Shown piece by piece: positions 25,509-33,501 of a stretch of 64,000 nucleotides of DNA (within the stretch, counting starts at the first letter, position 1; every line of letters starts with the position of its first letter). Below the pieces are notes generated by a model. That model was not told where the DNA came from, did no database searches, and was given only the letters and a program-made list of their open reading frames with translations. The stretch spans positions 1 through 64,000 of the forward strand of contig NZ_JADOET010000010.1 of assembly GCF_015645385.1 (NCBI RefSeq), read 5' to 3'. The position numbers and the translations under genes are program-made. This DNA comes from Winogradskyella marina (GTDB taxonomy: Bacteria > Bacteroidota > Bacteroidia > Flavobacteriales > Flavobacteriaceae).

Positions 25509-27008
25509 TTAAATTTCGTTTAAAATAGTACTATTAATATCCTTTACCGCCTTTTCAATACCGTTTTGAACAATGTTTTGATAGGCCTTAGTGTACGCTG
25601 CTACAAATGTTGTATTGTCTTTAAGCGATCCGAATATGGCTTCAATTTCAAGAAATGCTTTTGGATGCGCTCTAGAGGCTATGGCTTTTTCATTCAAAAC
25701 GTTTTCCATAGCATCTTTAATCATCAGTTGCGTGCCAAATTCATTGACGCCAACACTGTATATGGCGAATGCCGCAATTATAAAAGCCGCATGATCTATA
25801 GATCCCTTTGTCTCTAATTGAGTGTTGATGGTTGGTAAAATAAATATGGGGATTTTAGCAGAGCTCTGTGAGCAAATACGTTCAATTTGGTCTTTTATAT
25901 ACGTGTTTCCAAAACGTTGGATTAAAGAGAATTTATAATTTTTTAGGTTCACACCCTCTAAATCACCTAAGGTTGGTGTGACTTCGTTACCCATATAGAT
26001 TCTTAAAAATGAACTGATATCGGCATTACTAGCGGCTTCATCAATGGTTGAATAGCCATATAATGCCCCAAGAATACCTAACACAGAATGGCCTGCATTG
26101 AGTAAGCTTAATTTCATTTTTTCGTAAGGCACGACGTCCTCAACAAATTGTGCACCAACGGTTTCCCAAGCTGGTCGTCCTGTTATAAAATCGTCTTCAA
26201 TAACCCATTGTTTAAACGGTTCGCAAACCACAGGCCAAGCATCATCAATCCCAGTCGTTTCTTTTAGTAATTCTATATCTAAGGCTGATGTGGCAGGTGT
26301 AATTCTATCGACCATAGCATTTGGAAATGAGACGTTCTCTTCAATCCATGCTAACAATTCAGGTTCTGCCGTATTCACATAACTCATTAACATTCTCTTG
26401 GTCATGTGACCATTACCTTGAATATTATCGCAAGATTGAATGGTGCAACCTTTTAAACCGCGTTCTTTTCTCAGTTTTAAAGCTTGTGTGAGGTAACCAA
26501 AAATCGTCTTTGGAGCTTCAGGGTGTTTTAAGTCGTGTTGAATTAAGGGATTGCTAAAGTCGAATTCTTTGGTCGCTTCATTATAATTGTATCCACCTTC
26601 TGTAATCGTTAAGGTGATGATCTTAACGTCAGGACTCGCCATTTTCTCAATCACTTTAATAGGATTCTCAGGAGCAAATAAGCATTCCGTTATAGATCCA
26701 ATAACGCGTTTGGTTAATGTGCCATCGAGTTCTTTTACGATTAAGGTGTATAAACCGTCTTGTTTTTTTAATGTGTTATATATTTTAGTATCAAAGTCTA
26801 ATAAGGCGACACCACAGATTCCCCAATCTTTACTAGCTTCATCATGTAATAGTTCATCGGTATAAAATGCTTCGTGTGCGCGGTGAAATCCACCAATACC
26901 TACATGAACGATGCCAGTTTTTAATTGACTTCTATCATAGGTTGGACAAGGTATTCGTTTTGCAATTTCTGCTAAATTCTCTTGTTTAAGTTCGACTATA
27001 TGTTCCAT
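25509..27008 (-). CDS. Mannitol 2-dehydrogenase / fructuronate reductase family enzyme
   Basis: A 499-residue polyol-specific long-chain dehydrogenase. The Rossmann start reads GIVHVGIGGFHRAHEAFYTD. The catalytic KxxxxNxxH pattern appears in KLSLLNAGHSVLG. Length is typical for mannitol 2-dehydrogenases. It oxidises mannitol to fructose with NAD+, or the related sugar-acid reaction in fructuronate metabolism; the adjacent fructokinase-like gene and the lack of sugar-acid genes favour mannitol. The ATG at 27008 is preferred to an upstream start at 27050 that would run into the transporter gene. Five bases separate it from the transporter. Confidence 0.85.
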   Translation of the reverse strand: MEHIVELKQENLAEIAKRIPCPTYDRSQLKTGIVHVGIGGFHRAHEAFYTDELLHDEASKDWGICGVALLDFDTKIYNTLKKQDGLYTLIVKELDGTLTKRVIGSITECLFAPENPIKVIEKMASPDVKIITLTITEGGYNYNEATKEFDFSNPLIQHDLKHPEAPKTIFGYLTQALKLRKERGLKGCTIQSCDNIQGNGHMTKRMLMSYVNTAEPELLAWIEENVSFPNAMVDRITPATSALDIELLKETTGIDDAWPVVCEPFKQWVIEDDFITGRPAWETVGAQFVEDVVPYEKMKLSLLNAGHSVLGILGALYGYSTIDEAASNADISSFLRIYMGNEVTPTLGDLEGVNLKNYKFSLIQRFGNTYIKDQIERICSQSSAKIPIFILPTINTQLETKGSIDHAAFIIAAFAIYSVGVNEFGTQLMIKDAMENVLNEKAIASRAHPKAFLEIEAIFGSLKDNTTFVAAYTKAYQNIVQNGIEKAVKDINSTILNEI

Positions 27009-27013
27009 GATAT

Positions 27014-28729
27014 TTAGGTGTTTTTGATTTTTCCACGTTGAAGTGCCCAATAGGCCGTAATAAAATAAGTTAAGGTACAGATGAAGGCATATTTATAAAA
27101 GACATCTCTGTTTTGCGTGTATATCACTTCATCGGCACTTCCGAATAACACAATACACGCTAAGACTACTGTGATGAGTAATGCTATTAAAGATATACTT
27201 TTTAATACTTTAGTACCTATTGAGGTGTCTTTAATAATCACCTGCTCTGCTTCTGCTTGTTGTTCTTGAAATTTTGAGATGTTTACGTTTCGTATGCTTT
27301 CTTTTTCTTCAGCTTCAGGGTATTTGTCTTTAGCACCATATTTTCTCGCTAACAGCGTATACACGATTATGGTGAAAATCCAAGTGGGTATAAATAGGTA
27401 AAAGAAAGACATTACATCTAATGTGTTTAGTCCAAACCCAAATGCTAGACCAAGTGCCCAAGAAGCGATTGCAGGCTTGCTCACGGTTAATTGGCGATAA
27501 TGCAACCAATAACGTGTATAACCAATACGAGGGAATATTTGATGTTCAGCAAATACAATCGCTCCGACAGGGACTACTAATAAACCAGCATAAGTAAGTA
27601 GGGGTAATATTTGAGAGAATACAAAAGGAAAACAAGCGACTACCATGGTCACTAAACCAACAGCTATGGTGGTTTTTTTACGCGAATGATTTTTGAATAT
27701 GGCTTGCGCTGCTAAACCAGCTCTATAAAGGTTTGCAACCGCAGTGGTCCAACCTGCTACAATAACAATTACAAAGCCAGACCATCCTAAGGCATAATAA
27801 GCTACATCACCTGGATCGAGTTCTACAATAGACTTCCCAATGATAACGGCTGCTCCAGCGCCCATAATTCCGGCAGAAATCCATGCGACATAGTGTCCAA
27901 ACATCATTCCTGTACTGGTGGTTAATCCGTAAGCTTTCTTTTTAGCAAAGCGAAACAAGGCCATGTCTATAAGTCCGAAGTGCGTAATGGTATTGGCAGC
28001 CCAAGCAAAGCCAATCACTTCCGTTAAACCGATACCAGGTTCTCCATCACTGTTAATGCCTGTCCAAATAGATTGATCACCTAAGCTTATAAAGTCACTC
28101 CACCCACTAGGTATGGTTTTACCTAATACTTCTAATGATAAGGCTGGTAAAAGGACAAAAGCACCACAAGTAAACATGACGAATAACCATGGAGCACAGA
28201 TCCCAGAAAAATCAGAGACGGCCTTAAAACCATATATGGCAATAGACACCACAACCGAACCTACAATTAAAACGATTACTATAAACCATAAATTGGTGGG
28301 ATACCAATTGAGTTGTGCCGGAATATTAAAAGCAAAACGTACTGCTGTAGCTGATACGGTAATCATAGCTGCAGAAATCACGGTAAAAATAATGACATTC
28401 GCCCAATTATATAATTTGGTCATAGCGTCTCCAGCAATTTTGTTGAGGTACGTGTATAAACTTAATCGCGTATCAACGGCTATAGGAGATGTAATAAAGG
28501 TCCAGCTTAAAACGGCTAAGATATTACCAATTAACAAGCCTAATAAAATATCTTTGGTTGTAGCTCCTAAGGCTACAAAGGTTGCACCAATAACAAACTC
28601 AGTTGCTGCCACATGCTCAGCGGCATAAATTCCTGCAAAATGCGTCCAATTGTGCAATTTATTTTTGGCAATTGGTAGCTGTTCTGCTTCCAAGTTTTGG
28701 AACTGTTGAAAATTATTGGATGTGTCCAT
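27014..28729 (-). CDS. NCS1-type permease, candidate polyol transporter
   Basis: A 571-residue inner-membrane protein with about 12 core helices. Early residues (LHNWTHFAGIYAAEHVAATEF) and the pattern of the core resemble NCS1 cytosine/purine permeases. A C-terminal extension of about 110 residues follows, with a charged linker (residues about 470-505) and two extra helices. All neighbours are polyol catabolic genes, so the likely substrate here is mannitol or another polyol rather than a nucleobase. This would be an unusual substrate for the family. It is the second gene of the operon after the outer-membrane protein. Confidence 0.75.
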   Translation of the reverse strand: MDTSNNFQQFQNLEAEQLPIAKNKLHNWTHFAGIYAAEHVAATEFVIGATFVALGATTKDILLGLLIGNILAVLSWTFITSPIAVDTRLSLYTYLNKIAGDAMTKLYNWANVIIFTVISAAMITVSATAVRFAFNIPAQLNWYPTNLWFIVIVLIVGSVVVSIAIYGFKAVSDFSGICAPWLFVMFTCGAFVLLPALSLEVLGKTIPSGWSDFISLGDQSIWTGINSDGEPGIGLTEVIGFAWAANTITHFGLIDMALFRFAKKKAYGLTTSTGMMFGHYVAWISAGIMGAGAAVIIGKSIVELDPGDVAYYALGWSGFVIVIVAGWTTAVANLYRAGLAAQAIFKNHSRKKTTIAVGLVTMVVACFPFVFSQILPLLTYAGLLVVPVGAIVFAEHQIFPRIGYTRYWLHYRQLTVSKPAIASWALGLAFGFGLNTLDVMSFFYLFIPTWIFTIIVYTLLARKYGAKDKYPEAEEKESIRNVNISKFQEQQAEAEQVIIKDTSIGTKVLKSISLIALLITVVLACIVLFGSADEVIYTQNRDVFYKYAFICTLTYFITAYWALQRGKIKNT

Positions 28730-28794
28730 AATATAATGTATTGAATTTAGCCGATATTGTTTTTACTAGTATAAAGAGCAGTCATTATTATGTT

Positions 28795-29679
28795 TTAAAA
28801 TATTGTGATATCTAATTGTAAGACCGTTTTTTGCTTTTCGGGATTCCACATCGCTGTAACTTCTGCAGGAATTTTCACTTTACCTAAATTGATATTTTTA
28901 TTTAAAGCAGCGCCTACATTAACAATGTTGCCTTGGCCTTCTGTATAAAACGTTTTGTCTGTAATAAAAGACCATGCACCACCGACAAAAAGCGATAGTT
29001 TATAATCGTCTTTCTCCCAAACTTTACTTTTTATTTCTAAATAATGAGTCCAAGAGTTTTCTAAATCGCCATTATCTTGAATTTCATAATCTCCTGAACC
29101 TCCACCAAGAATTGTTGCAAAATATAACGCTGTATGTTTAGAAACATTAAGGCCAAAGTTTAAATCTACAAAATTGTAGCCTTGATCCCTATCGTAACTC
29201 CAATAGCGTAATTTATCACCTCTTTCTTCAACACCTGTAAAATTATTATGTGAAACTGCTTCAATAAAGACATTTTCTGAAAACCGATACTTTGCATATA
29301 TCGATAACTCTTGATAATTAGCACTAACATAGTCACCTGTATTACTATTTAAAACATCAATAGTGGTTAAACCCGCTCCGCCCCACAATCCTATGGTCAA
29401 TTTAGAATTACGTGAATTATATTCTAAACTTGTTGCAAACATGGCGCCTGGGTGGACAACAAACCCATGCCAGGTATGCATGTTTTTTAAATGCGCGTTC
29501 ATATTAAATGGCATGTAATCGTCTTGCGTCTCCATCTCTTCTTCTTCTTCTTCTTGTGCAGCGATTACATGACATCCAAAAAACAATAAACAACATAACA
29601 TTGGTAAATAAAGGTTTCCCAAATTAAGAGTTGTCTTGTTTGCCTTGTTCTTTGCCAAATTGTTTTCTATATTTTTCAT
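28795..29679 (-). CDS. Outer-membrane beta-barrel protein of the polyol locus
   Basis: A 294-residue exported protein. A signal peptide covers about residues 20-45 (LPMLCCLLFFGCHVIAAQ), then a run of glutamates coded by a GAA repeat, then regular amphipathic strands ending in LQLDITIF with a terminal phenylalanine. It looks like a specific porin or barrel of about 14 strands. It heads the polyol operon and so may bring mannitol across the outer membrane. The ATG at 29679 is chosen because the upstream in-frame start (29736) would extend beyond the probable transcription start near 29727. Confidence 0.7.
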   Translation of the reverse strand: MKNIENNLAKNKANKTTLNLGNLYLPMLCCLLFFGCHVIAAQEEEEEEMETQDDYMPFNMNAHLKNMHTWHGFVVHPGAMFATSLEYNSRNSKLTIGLWGGAGLTTIDVLNSNTGDYVSANYQELSIYAKYRFSENVFIEAVSHNNFTGVEERGDKLRYWSYDRDQGYNFVDLNFGLNVSKHTALYFATILGGGSGDYEIQDNGDLENSWTHYLEIKSKVWEKDDYKLSLFVGGAWSFITDKTFYTEGQGNIVNVGAALNKNINLGKVKIPAEVTAMWNPEKQKTVLQLDITIF

Positions 29680-29685
29680 TTGATG

Positions 29686-29727
29686 CGTTTTAAACGTCAA
29701 AAACTTACAAACGTCATTTTTACGTTT
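29686..29727. promoter_or_regulatory. Repeated AAACGTCA operator half-sites
   Basis: The core AAACGTCA occurs at 29692-29699 and 29709-29716, in CGTTTTAAACG (29686-29696) and AAACGTCATTTTTACGTTT (29709-29727), both with inverted symmetry. A third copy in opposite orientation, TGACGTTTAA, lies at 29871-29880. The sites fall just downstream of the minus-strand -7 box, as expected of a repressor of the polyol operon. Confidence 0.55.
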
Positions 29728-29733
29728 ATTTTT

Positions 29734-29741
29734 CAAATGTA
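29734..29741 (-). promoter_or_regulatory. Promoter of the polyol operon (minus strand)
   Basis: Read on the minus strand the box is TACATTTG, matching TAnnTTTG, with a TTG about 21 bp further upstream (29763-29765). The predicted start near 29727 lies at the edge of the AAACGTCA operator cluster and 48 bases before the barrel-gene ATG. Confidence 0.6.
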
Positions 29742-29828
29742 TAGTAAAAAAATGATAAAATCCAAATTAAAATAAAATAATGTGTGTTAAATTATTCATT
29801 ATGTATGCTATATTGATAATTTAAGCGT

Positions 29829-29880
29829 TAGTTTTGGTATCGTTAAAATCTTGAATTATTAGTGTTAATATGACGTTTAA
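29829..29880 (+). promoter_or_regulatory. Promoter and operator of the Nudix-type regulator
   Basis: TAGTTTTG at 29829-29836 matches TAnnTTTG. The TGACGTTTAA at 29871-29880 is the exact reverse complement of the site at 29690-29699. Together the divergent promoters would let one regulator control both sides. The leader to the ATG at 29943 would be about 100 bases. Confidence 0.45.
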
Positions 29881-29942
29881 TATTATTTTTTTATATATTA
29901 GACGTCCATAAAGTAACCTGTTATTTCTAATTAAATAAGCCT

Positions 29943-30680
29943 ATGAAACCTGAATTAATATTGAATATATCTGTTGATTGCGTTGTGTTTGGATATGATT
30001 TAAGTACTAAATCTTTAAATGTATTAGTGATAAAACGTTTCCTAGAATCTGAAACTAAAAAAGAGGTTTTGGTTGATGATTATGTATTAACAGGCTATCA
30101 TGTTTACACTAATGAAACGTTAGATGACACTGCGACGCGCGTCTTAAAGGAACTAACAGGTTTAACGGGTCAATATAAAAAGCAATTTAAAGCCTTTGGT
30201 GATCCAGATCGATTGCTCAACCCAAAAGATTTGATATGGATAAAAAATGCAGAGTTTCATGAAAGAACTACCACAATCGCCTATTATTTTCTATTAAAAA
30301 CCGAAGAGGTCGATTTAAAAAACAACACTTCACAAGCGCAATGGTTTCCTGTAGATGCCTTACCTGAGTTGGGATTTGATCATAAACAAATTATACTAGA
30401 AGCTTATGAAGATCTCAAAGGAAAGTGTTTATCTGAACCTATTATATTTGAGTTACTACCCGAAAAGTTTACTATAAATGAAGTTCAAGATTTATATCAG
30501 TCTATATTAGGAATTACCATTGACAATCGAAATTTTAGACGCAAATTGATAAATAAAAAATACATCATTGCATTAGACGAAAAACAAGTTGGCGTGTCTA
30601 AAAAGCCTGCACAGCTTTATATGTTTAGTAAAGAGGTTTATGATAAGGTATTTCAAAAAAATTATTTAATTAGTATATAG
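29943..30680 (+). CDS. Nudix-type winged-helix transcriptional regulator
   Basis: A 245-residue cytoplasmic regulator. Residues about 10-150 are a Nudix fold; the Nudix box is degenerate (VLKELTGL where hydrolases have RELxEEtG), so it probably senses rather than hydrolyses. Residues about 165-240 form a winged helix of the NrtR/AraR type (FTINEVQDLYQSILGI, RNFRRKLINKKYI). Bacteroidota relatives control sugar use and respond to sugar or phosphosugar. It is divergent from the polyol operon, with matching AAACGTCA sites between, so it is the likely repressor of that operon and of itself. Confidence 0.8.
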   Translation: MKPELILNISVDCVVFGYDLSTKSLNVLVIKRFLESETKKEVLVDDYVLTGYHVYTNETLDDTATRVLKELTGLTGQYKKQFKAFGDPDRLLNPKDLIWIKNAEFHERTTTIAYYFLLKTEEVDLKNNTSQAQWFPVDALPELGFDHKQIILEAYEDLKGKCLSEPIIFELLPEKFTINEVQDLYQSILGITIDNRNFRRKLINKKYIIALDEKQVGVSKKPAQLYMFSKEVYDKVFQKNYLISI

Positions 30681-30856
30681 TCGACTTCATCAGTGCTAAA
30701 AGAAAAAGGGATTCAATTTGATTTTTTAGACATGTGTGAGCTTAAGTTATTAAATAAGCAACACTTAGCCTTCATTCAATCGATTCAATACTTCCAGTCC
30801 TTCCATAGATATTAGGAGATGCATAAATATAGCATGTAAAAAACATGAACAATTAA

Positions 30857-30868
30857 GTTAAGCTTAAC
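30857..30868. promoter_or_regulatory. Perfect palindrome upstream of barrel gene
   Basis: GTTAAGCTTAAC is a 12-bp palindrome located in the -33 region of the TACCTTTG promoter box (30890-30897). It may be a regulator site for the barrel gene at 30954. The remainder of the 270-bp gap holds an in-frame stretch after the regulator stop without a start codon and is probably not coding. Confidence 0.4.
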
Positions 30869-30889
30869 AGCAAAAAACATATAATAAAG

Positions 30890-30897
30890 TACCTTTG
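30890..30897 (+). promoter_or_regulatory. -7 promoter box of the OmpA/OmpW-like barrel gene
   Basis: TACCTTTG matches TAnnTTTG. The transcription start would be near 30904, leaving a leader of about 50 bases before the ATG at 30954. Confidence 0.6.
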
Positions 30898-30953
30898 TTT
30901 CATTGTTATTTGAAGTCTAAATCTTCACTTATTTTTAATCCAAATCTTTTATT

Positions 30954-31847
30954 ATGAAACATTCAATTATAGTAGTTTTAGCGCTATTATTAAGCTTAAC
31001 GTCTTATGCACAATTTCAAGTTTCGGCTAGTGGTGGCTATGCCATAGGCAGTGCCGGAATGAAAATTGGTGAAATACAAACTGTAAATAAAACCGAAAAC
31101 ACCTATGGTAGTTATGGTGAAGGTTTAAACACACAAATACGAGGAACGTATTTCTTTAATGATACCTTTGGTGCCGATTTAAGTTTAGGGTATTTATATG
31201 GTGATGATCAAACCGTATTAGAAATTAATGCACCAGGTGTTGAGGTTGATGCTGTTGCTAGAGCCCGTGCTTTTGGTGCTGCTCTGTCTTTAGTTTATAA
31301 ATTTAATAATAATGTATATGGCCGTTTAGGGGCTTTAGTAAAGTTAGGCGGAAAAACGGAAGCTGTTGCTTATCAAAATATGGTCATGTCTGATGATCAA
31401 GCTGCAGGATTATCACAAGCCTACGGAACAGATATTCCTTCTGGATCTAGCTTTGAAACGAATTTTGTAGAAGACTATCATGGTCAATTCCCCTTAGGGT
31501 TCGTTGCTGCTATTGGTTATGAATATCCAATAAGTACTAATTTTAGTGTTTTTGCTGAAGCTGAATATTATGGTATTAGTTTGAAACGTAAAGATTCTGA
31601 AATTGTAGAATTTAATACTGATATTGTAAGACCTGATGGAACAACTGCAGTACAAGGGTTTTATTCTTTAGATAACTTACCTGAAGGTACCAATAAAACG
31701 ACGACTTATGTTGATGAGATTGCACCAGAAGATAATTATGAGGGCTCGTCAAAAGAATTAGCAGTAAAAGTACCGTATTCTTCTTTTGGGATTAACTTTG
31801 GAATTACATATAAATTTAAAAGTGCTAGTGCAGACACTACGAGATAA
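30954..31847 (+). CDS. Outer-membrane beta-barrel protein
   Basis: A 297-residue exported protein with a signal peptide ending at SYAQ (residue about 20). It shows alternating strands of a small porin-like barrel (FQVSASGGYAIG, FFNDTFGADLSLGYLYG, NNVYGRLGALVKLGG, PLGFVAAIGYEYPI, NFSVFAEAEYYGI) and ends FGINFGITYKF plus a hydrophilic tail. It is related to the broad OMP_b-brl group; no substrate is known. It has its own promoter box and a clear terminator, so it is a single-gene unit. Confidence 0.75.
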   Translation: MKHSIIVVLALLLSLTSYAQFQVSASGGYAIGSAGMKIGEIQTVNKTENTYGSYGEGLNTQIRGTYFFNDTFGADLSLGYLYGDDQTVLEINAPGVEVDAVARARAFGAALSLVYKFNNNVYGRLGALVKLGGKTEAVAYQNMVMSDDQAAGLSQAYGTDIPSGSSFETNFVEDYHGQFPLGFVAAIGYEYPISTNFSVFAEAEYYGISLKRKDSEIVEFNTDIVRPDGTTAVQGFYSLDNLPEGTNKTTTYVDEIAPEDNYEGSSKELAVKVPYSSFGINFGITYKFKSASADTTR

Positions 31848-31866
31848 TACGCTTAGTTTATAATTT

Positions 31867-31906
31867 TAAAAAAACTCCTAATACTATACATATTTGGAGT
31901 TTTTTT
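31867..31906 (+). terminator. Terminator of the barrel gene
   Basis: AAAAAACTCC pairs with GGAGTTTTTT around a 17-base AT-rich loop, followed by the T tract. The hairpin serves the barrel gene that stops at 31847. Confidence 0.8.
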
Positions 31907-31917
31907 ATGTGTTATTC

Positions 31918-32922
31918 TTAATTTAACTCATCCATAATTTCGGCAAACAATTTATAAGACCGAATTCTGTCATTTATATCATATAAATGTGTGACTGCAA
32001 TAAGTTCGTCTGCTTTAGTTTGTTCTAAAAACTCTTTAACCTGTGCTTTTACTTTAGATTTACTACCTATAAATGAATACTTCAACATTTGGTGGACTTG
32101 CGGATTTCTCATAATATCTCTCAAGTCTTCCGTCATGTCAGTTGGAGGTTGCACTTTTGCGCGTCTGCCTGTAAAAATGCCTACAACCATCCGGATTAAT
32201 GAGGTGGCTAGGCGTTCGGCTTCTTCGTCTGTGTCTGCAATAATGATGTTTACGCCAGCCATAACGTAGGGTTTTTCTAAAATTTCTGACCGTTGAAATT
32301 CATTGCGATAAATAGTTATAGCATCCCATAAATGTGTGGTAGCAAAATGACTAGCAAAAGCATAGGGTAGTCCTTTTTTTGCTGCTAAATGCGCACTATC
32401 CGTACTAGACCCTAAAATATAAACAGGTACCTCTACTCCTTCGGCTACGGTTGCACGTACCTTGGCGTCTTCATTTTTTGAAGAAAAAAAGGTTTGTATT
32501 TTATTAACTTCATTTGGAAACGAATGTGCGGCTTGCATAAAGTCTGAACGAATGGCTTCCGCCGTTTCTCTGTCTGTTCCTGGAGCTCGTCCTAACCCTA
32601 AATCAATACGATTAGGATATAGCGCGCCTAGCGTACCAAATTGTTCTGCTATAATTAACGGAGAATGGTTAGGTAACATTATGCCACCTGAACCTACATG
32701 TATTGTTTTAGTGCCTTGCGCTACATAGCCAATAAGTACCGACGTTGCACTACTTCCTATGTTTTCAGCATTATGATGTTCTGCTAACCAAAATCGCTTA
32801 TAACCAAAACGCTCAGCTTGTTGTGCTAATTTTAAAGCGTTATTAAAAGTCTGTTTTAGTGTTTGTCCCTCAGAGACTAAGGCTAAGTCTAAAATAGAAT
32901 ATTTTATTTGTTTAGGATTCAT
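31918..32922 (-). CDS. LLM-class flavin-dependent oxidoreductase
   Basis: A 334-residue enzyme of the bacterial luciferase-like monooxygenase class. It carries the signature RFWLAEHHNAENIGSSATSVLIG and then SGGIMLPNHSPLIIAEQFGTLG and GRAPGTDRET, which bind reduced flavin. It lacks the insertion of true luciferases and matches the group 1 oxidoreductases that need FMNH2 or F420. The substrate is unknown. The ATG at 32922 is chosen; an upstream in-frame ATG at 32934 is also possible. It is unrelated in strand to its neighbours and sits alone after the barrel terminator. Confidence 0.85.
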   Translation of the reverse strand: MNPKQIKYSILDLALVSEGQTLKQTFNNALKLAQQAERFGYKRFWLAEHHNAENIGSSATSVLIGYVAQGTKTIHVGSGGIMLPNHSPLIIAEQFGTLGALYPNRIDLGLGRAPGTDRETAEAIRSDFMQAAHSFPNEVNKIQTFFSSKNEDAKVRATVAEGVEVPVYILGSSTDSAHLAAKKGLPYAFASHFATTHLWDAITIYRNEFQRSEILEKPYVMAGVNIIIADTDEEAERLATSLIRMVVGIFTGRRAKVQPPTDMTEDLRDIMRNPQVHQMLKYSFIGSKSKVKAQVKEFLEQTKADELIAVTHLYDINDRIRSYKLFAEIMDELN

Positions 32923-33112
32923 AAATATATTCAAGTAAAAAATTTGGGTTAAAACGATAAATTTACAACAACATAGTCGATTTATTTAGTAAATATTTAC
33001 AATACCATTCGAAATACTATTGTTTCTGTAGGTATTATTGGACTCTATTTTTAAAGTGTTTTAGTGTTTATAATACCGCAGACGACTAGGTGATTTTATT
33101 CTGATTTAGTGG

Positions 33113-33139
33113 GTTCCTGCCTTCATAGGAATGACAGGT
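33113..33139. repeat. Diverged copy of the GCAGGAATGACAG hairpin element
   Basis: GTTCCTGCCTTCATAGGAATGACAGG matches the hairpin element at 22159-22187 with a few changes that break the stem. It marks the 300-bp gap 32923-33222 between the monooxygenase and the small membrane-protein gene; I saw nothing else there. Confidence 0.65.
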
Positions 33140-33222
33140 GTTATTGAATGCGCTTTTGGATTCAATTGGATCAGTGAATTCTTGGTTTTGCAGTAATTAC
33201 AAGTGTTCTCTGTGGTACTATG

Positions 33223-33387
33223 TTACTTTTTCTTTCTCCAAACAAAGTAACTGATAATAAGTAATATAGGTAACACAATAAAAACGATCACATCAAACGG
33301 ACTTGAAAAATCGATCCCTGAGTTTTGCCCTGGATTTGGTGTTCCTGAGGGTATTTGTGCAAGTAATTTGGTATATGTTGTTAGCAT
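33223..33387 (-). CDS. 54-residue single-helix membrane protein
   Basis: A short gene not caught by a 60-residue cut-off. It begins ATG at 33387 and stops TAA at 33223. The protein opens MLTTYTKLLAQIPSGTPNPG, then a hydrophobic span at about residues 32-49 (VIVFIVLPILLIISYFVW) and a basic RKKK end, which orient it N-out, C-in. Similar small proteins with a short proline-rich lead, one helix and a basic tail recur in flavobacteria, as I recall. Function is unknown. It sits between the monooxygenase and the Kef-type antiporter, with the plus-strand reading of the same bases being a shadow. Confidence 0.6.
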   Translation of the reverse strand: MLTTYTKLLAQIPSGTPNPGQNSGIDFSSPFDVIVFIVLPILLIISYFVWRKKK

Positions 33388-33501
33388 GTTCTTTAATTAA
33401 CGGATTAAATGTTTTAATTCTTCAAGTTAAAGAATTTCAACTAAAAAACCGTGAATATTATGTTAAGCTAATGCGATCAACGGATTAAAACTAGCTCAAT
33501 C

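Noticed and set aside
28113..28628. Plus-strand 171-residue frame within the permease gene
   Set aside because: It is the antisense shadow of a hydrophobic gene; composition is biased and no family motif is seen.
33303..33488. Plus-strand 61-residue frame
   Set aside because: It overlaps the better-supported minus-strand 54-residue membrane-protein gene and has no recognisable features.
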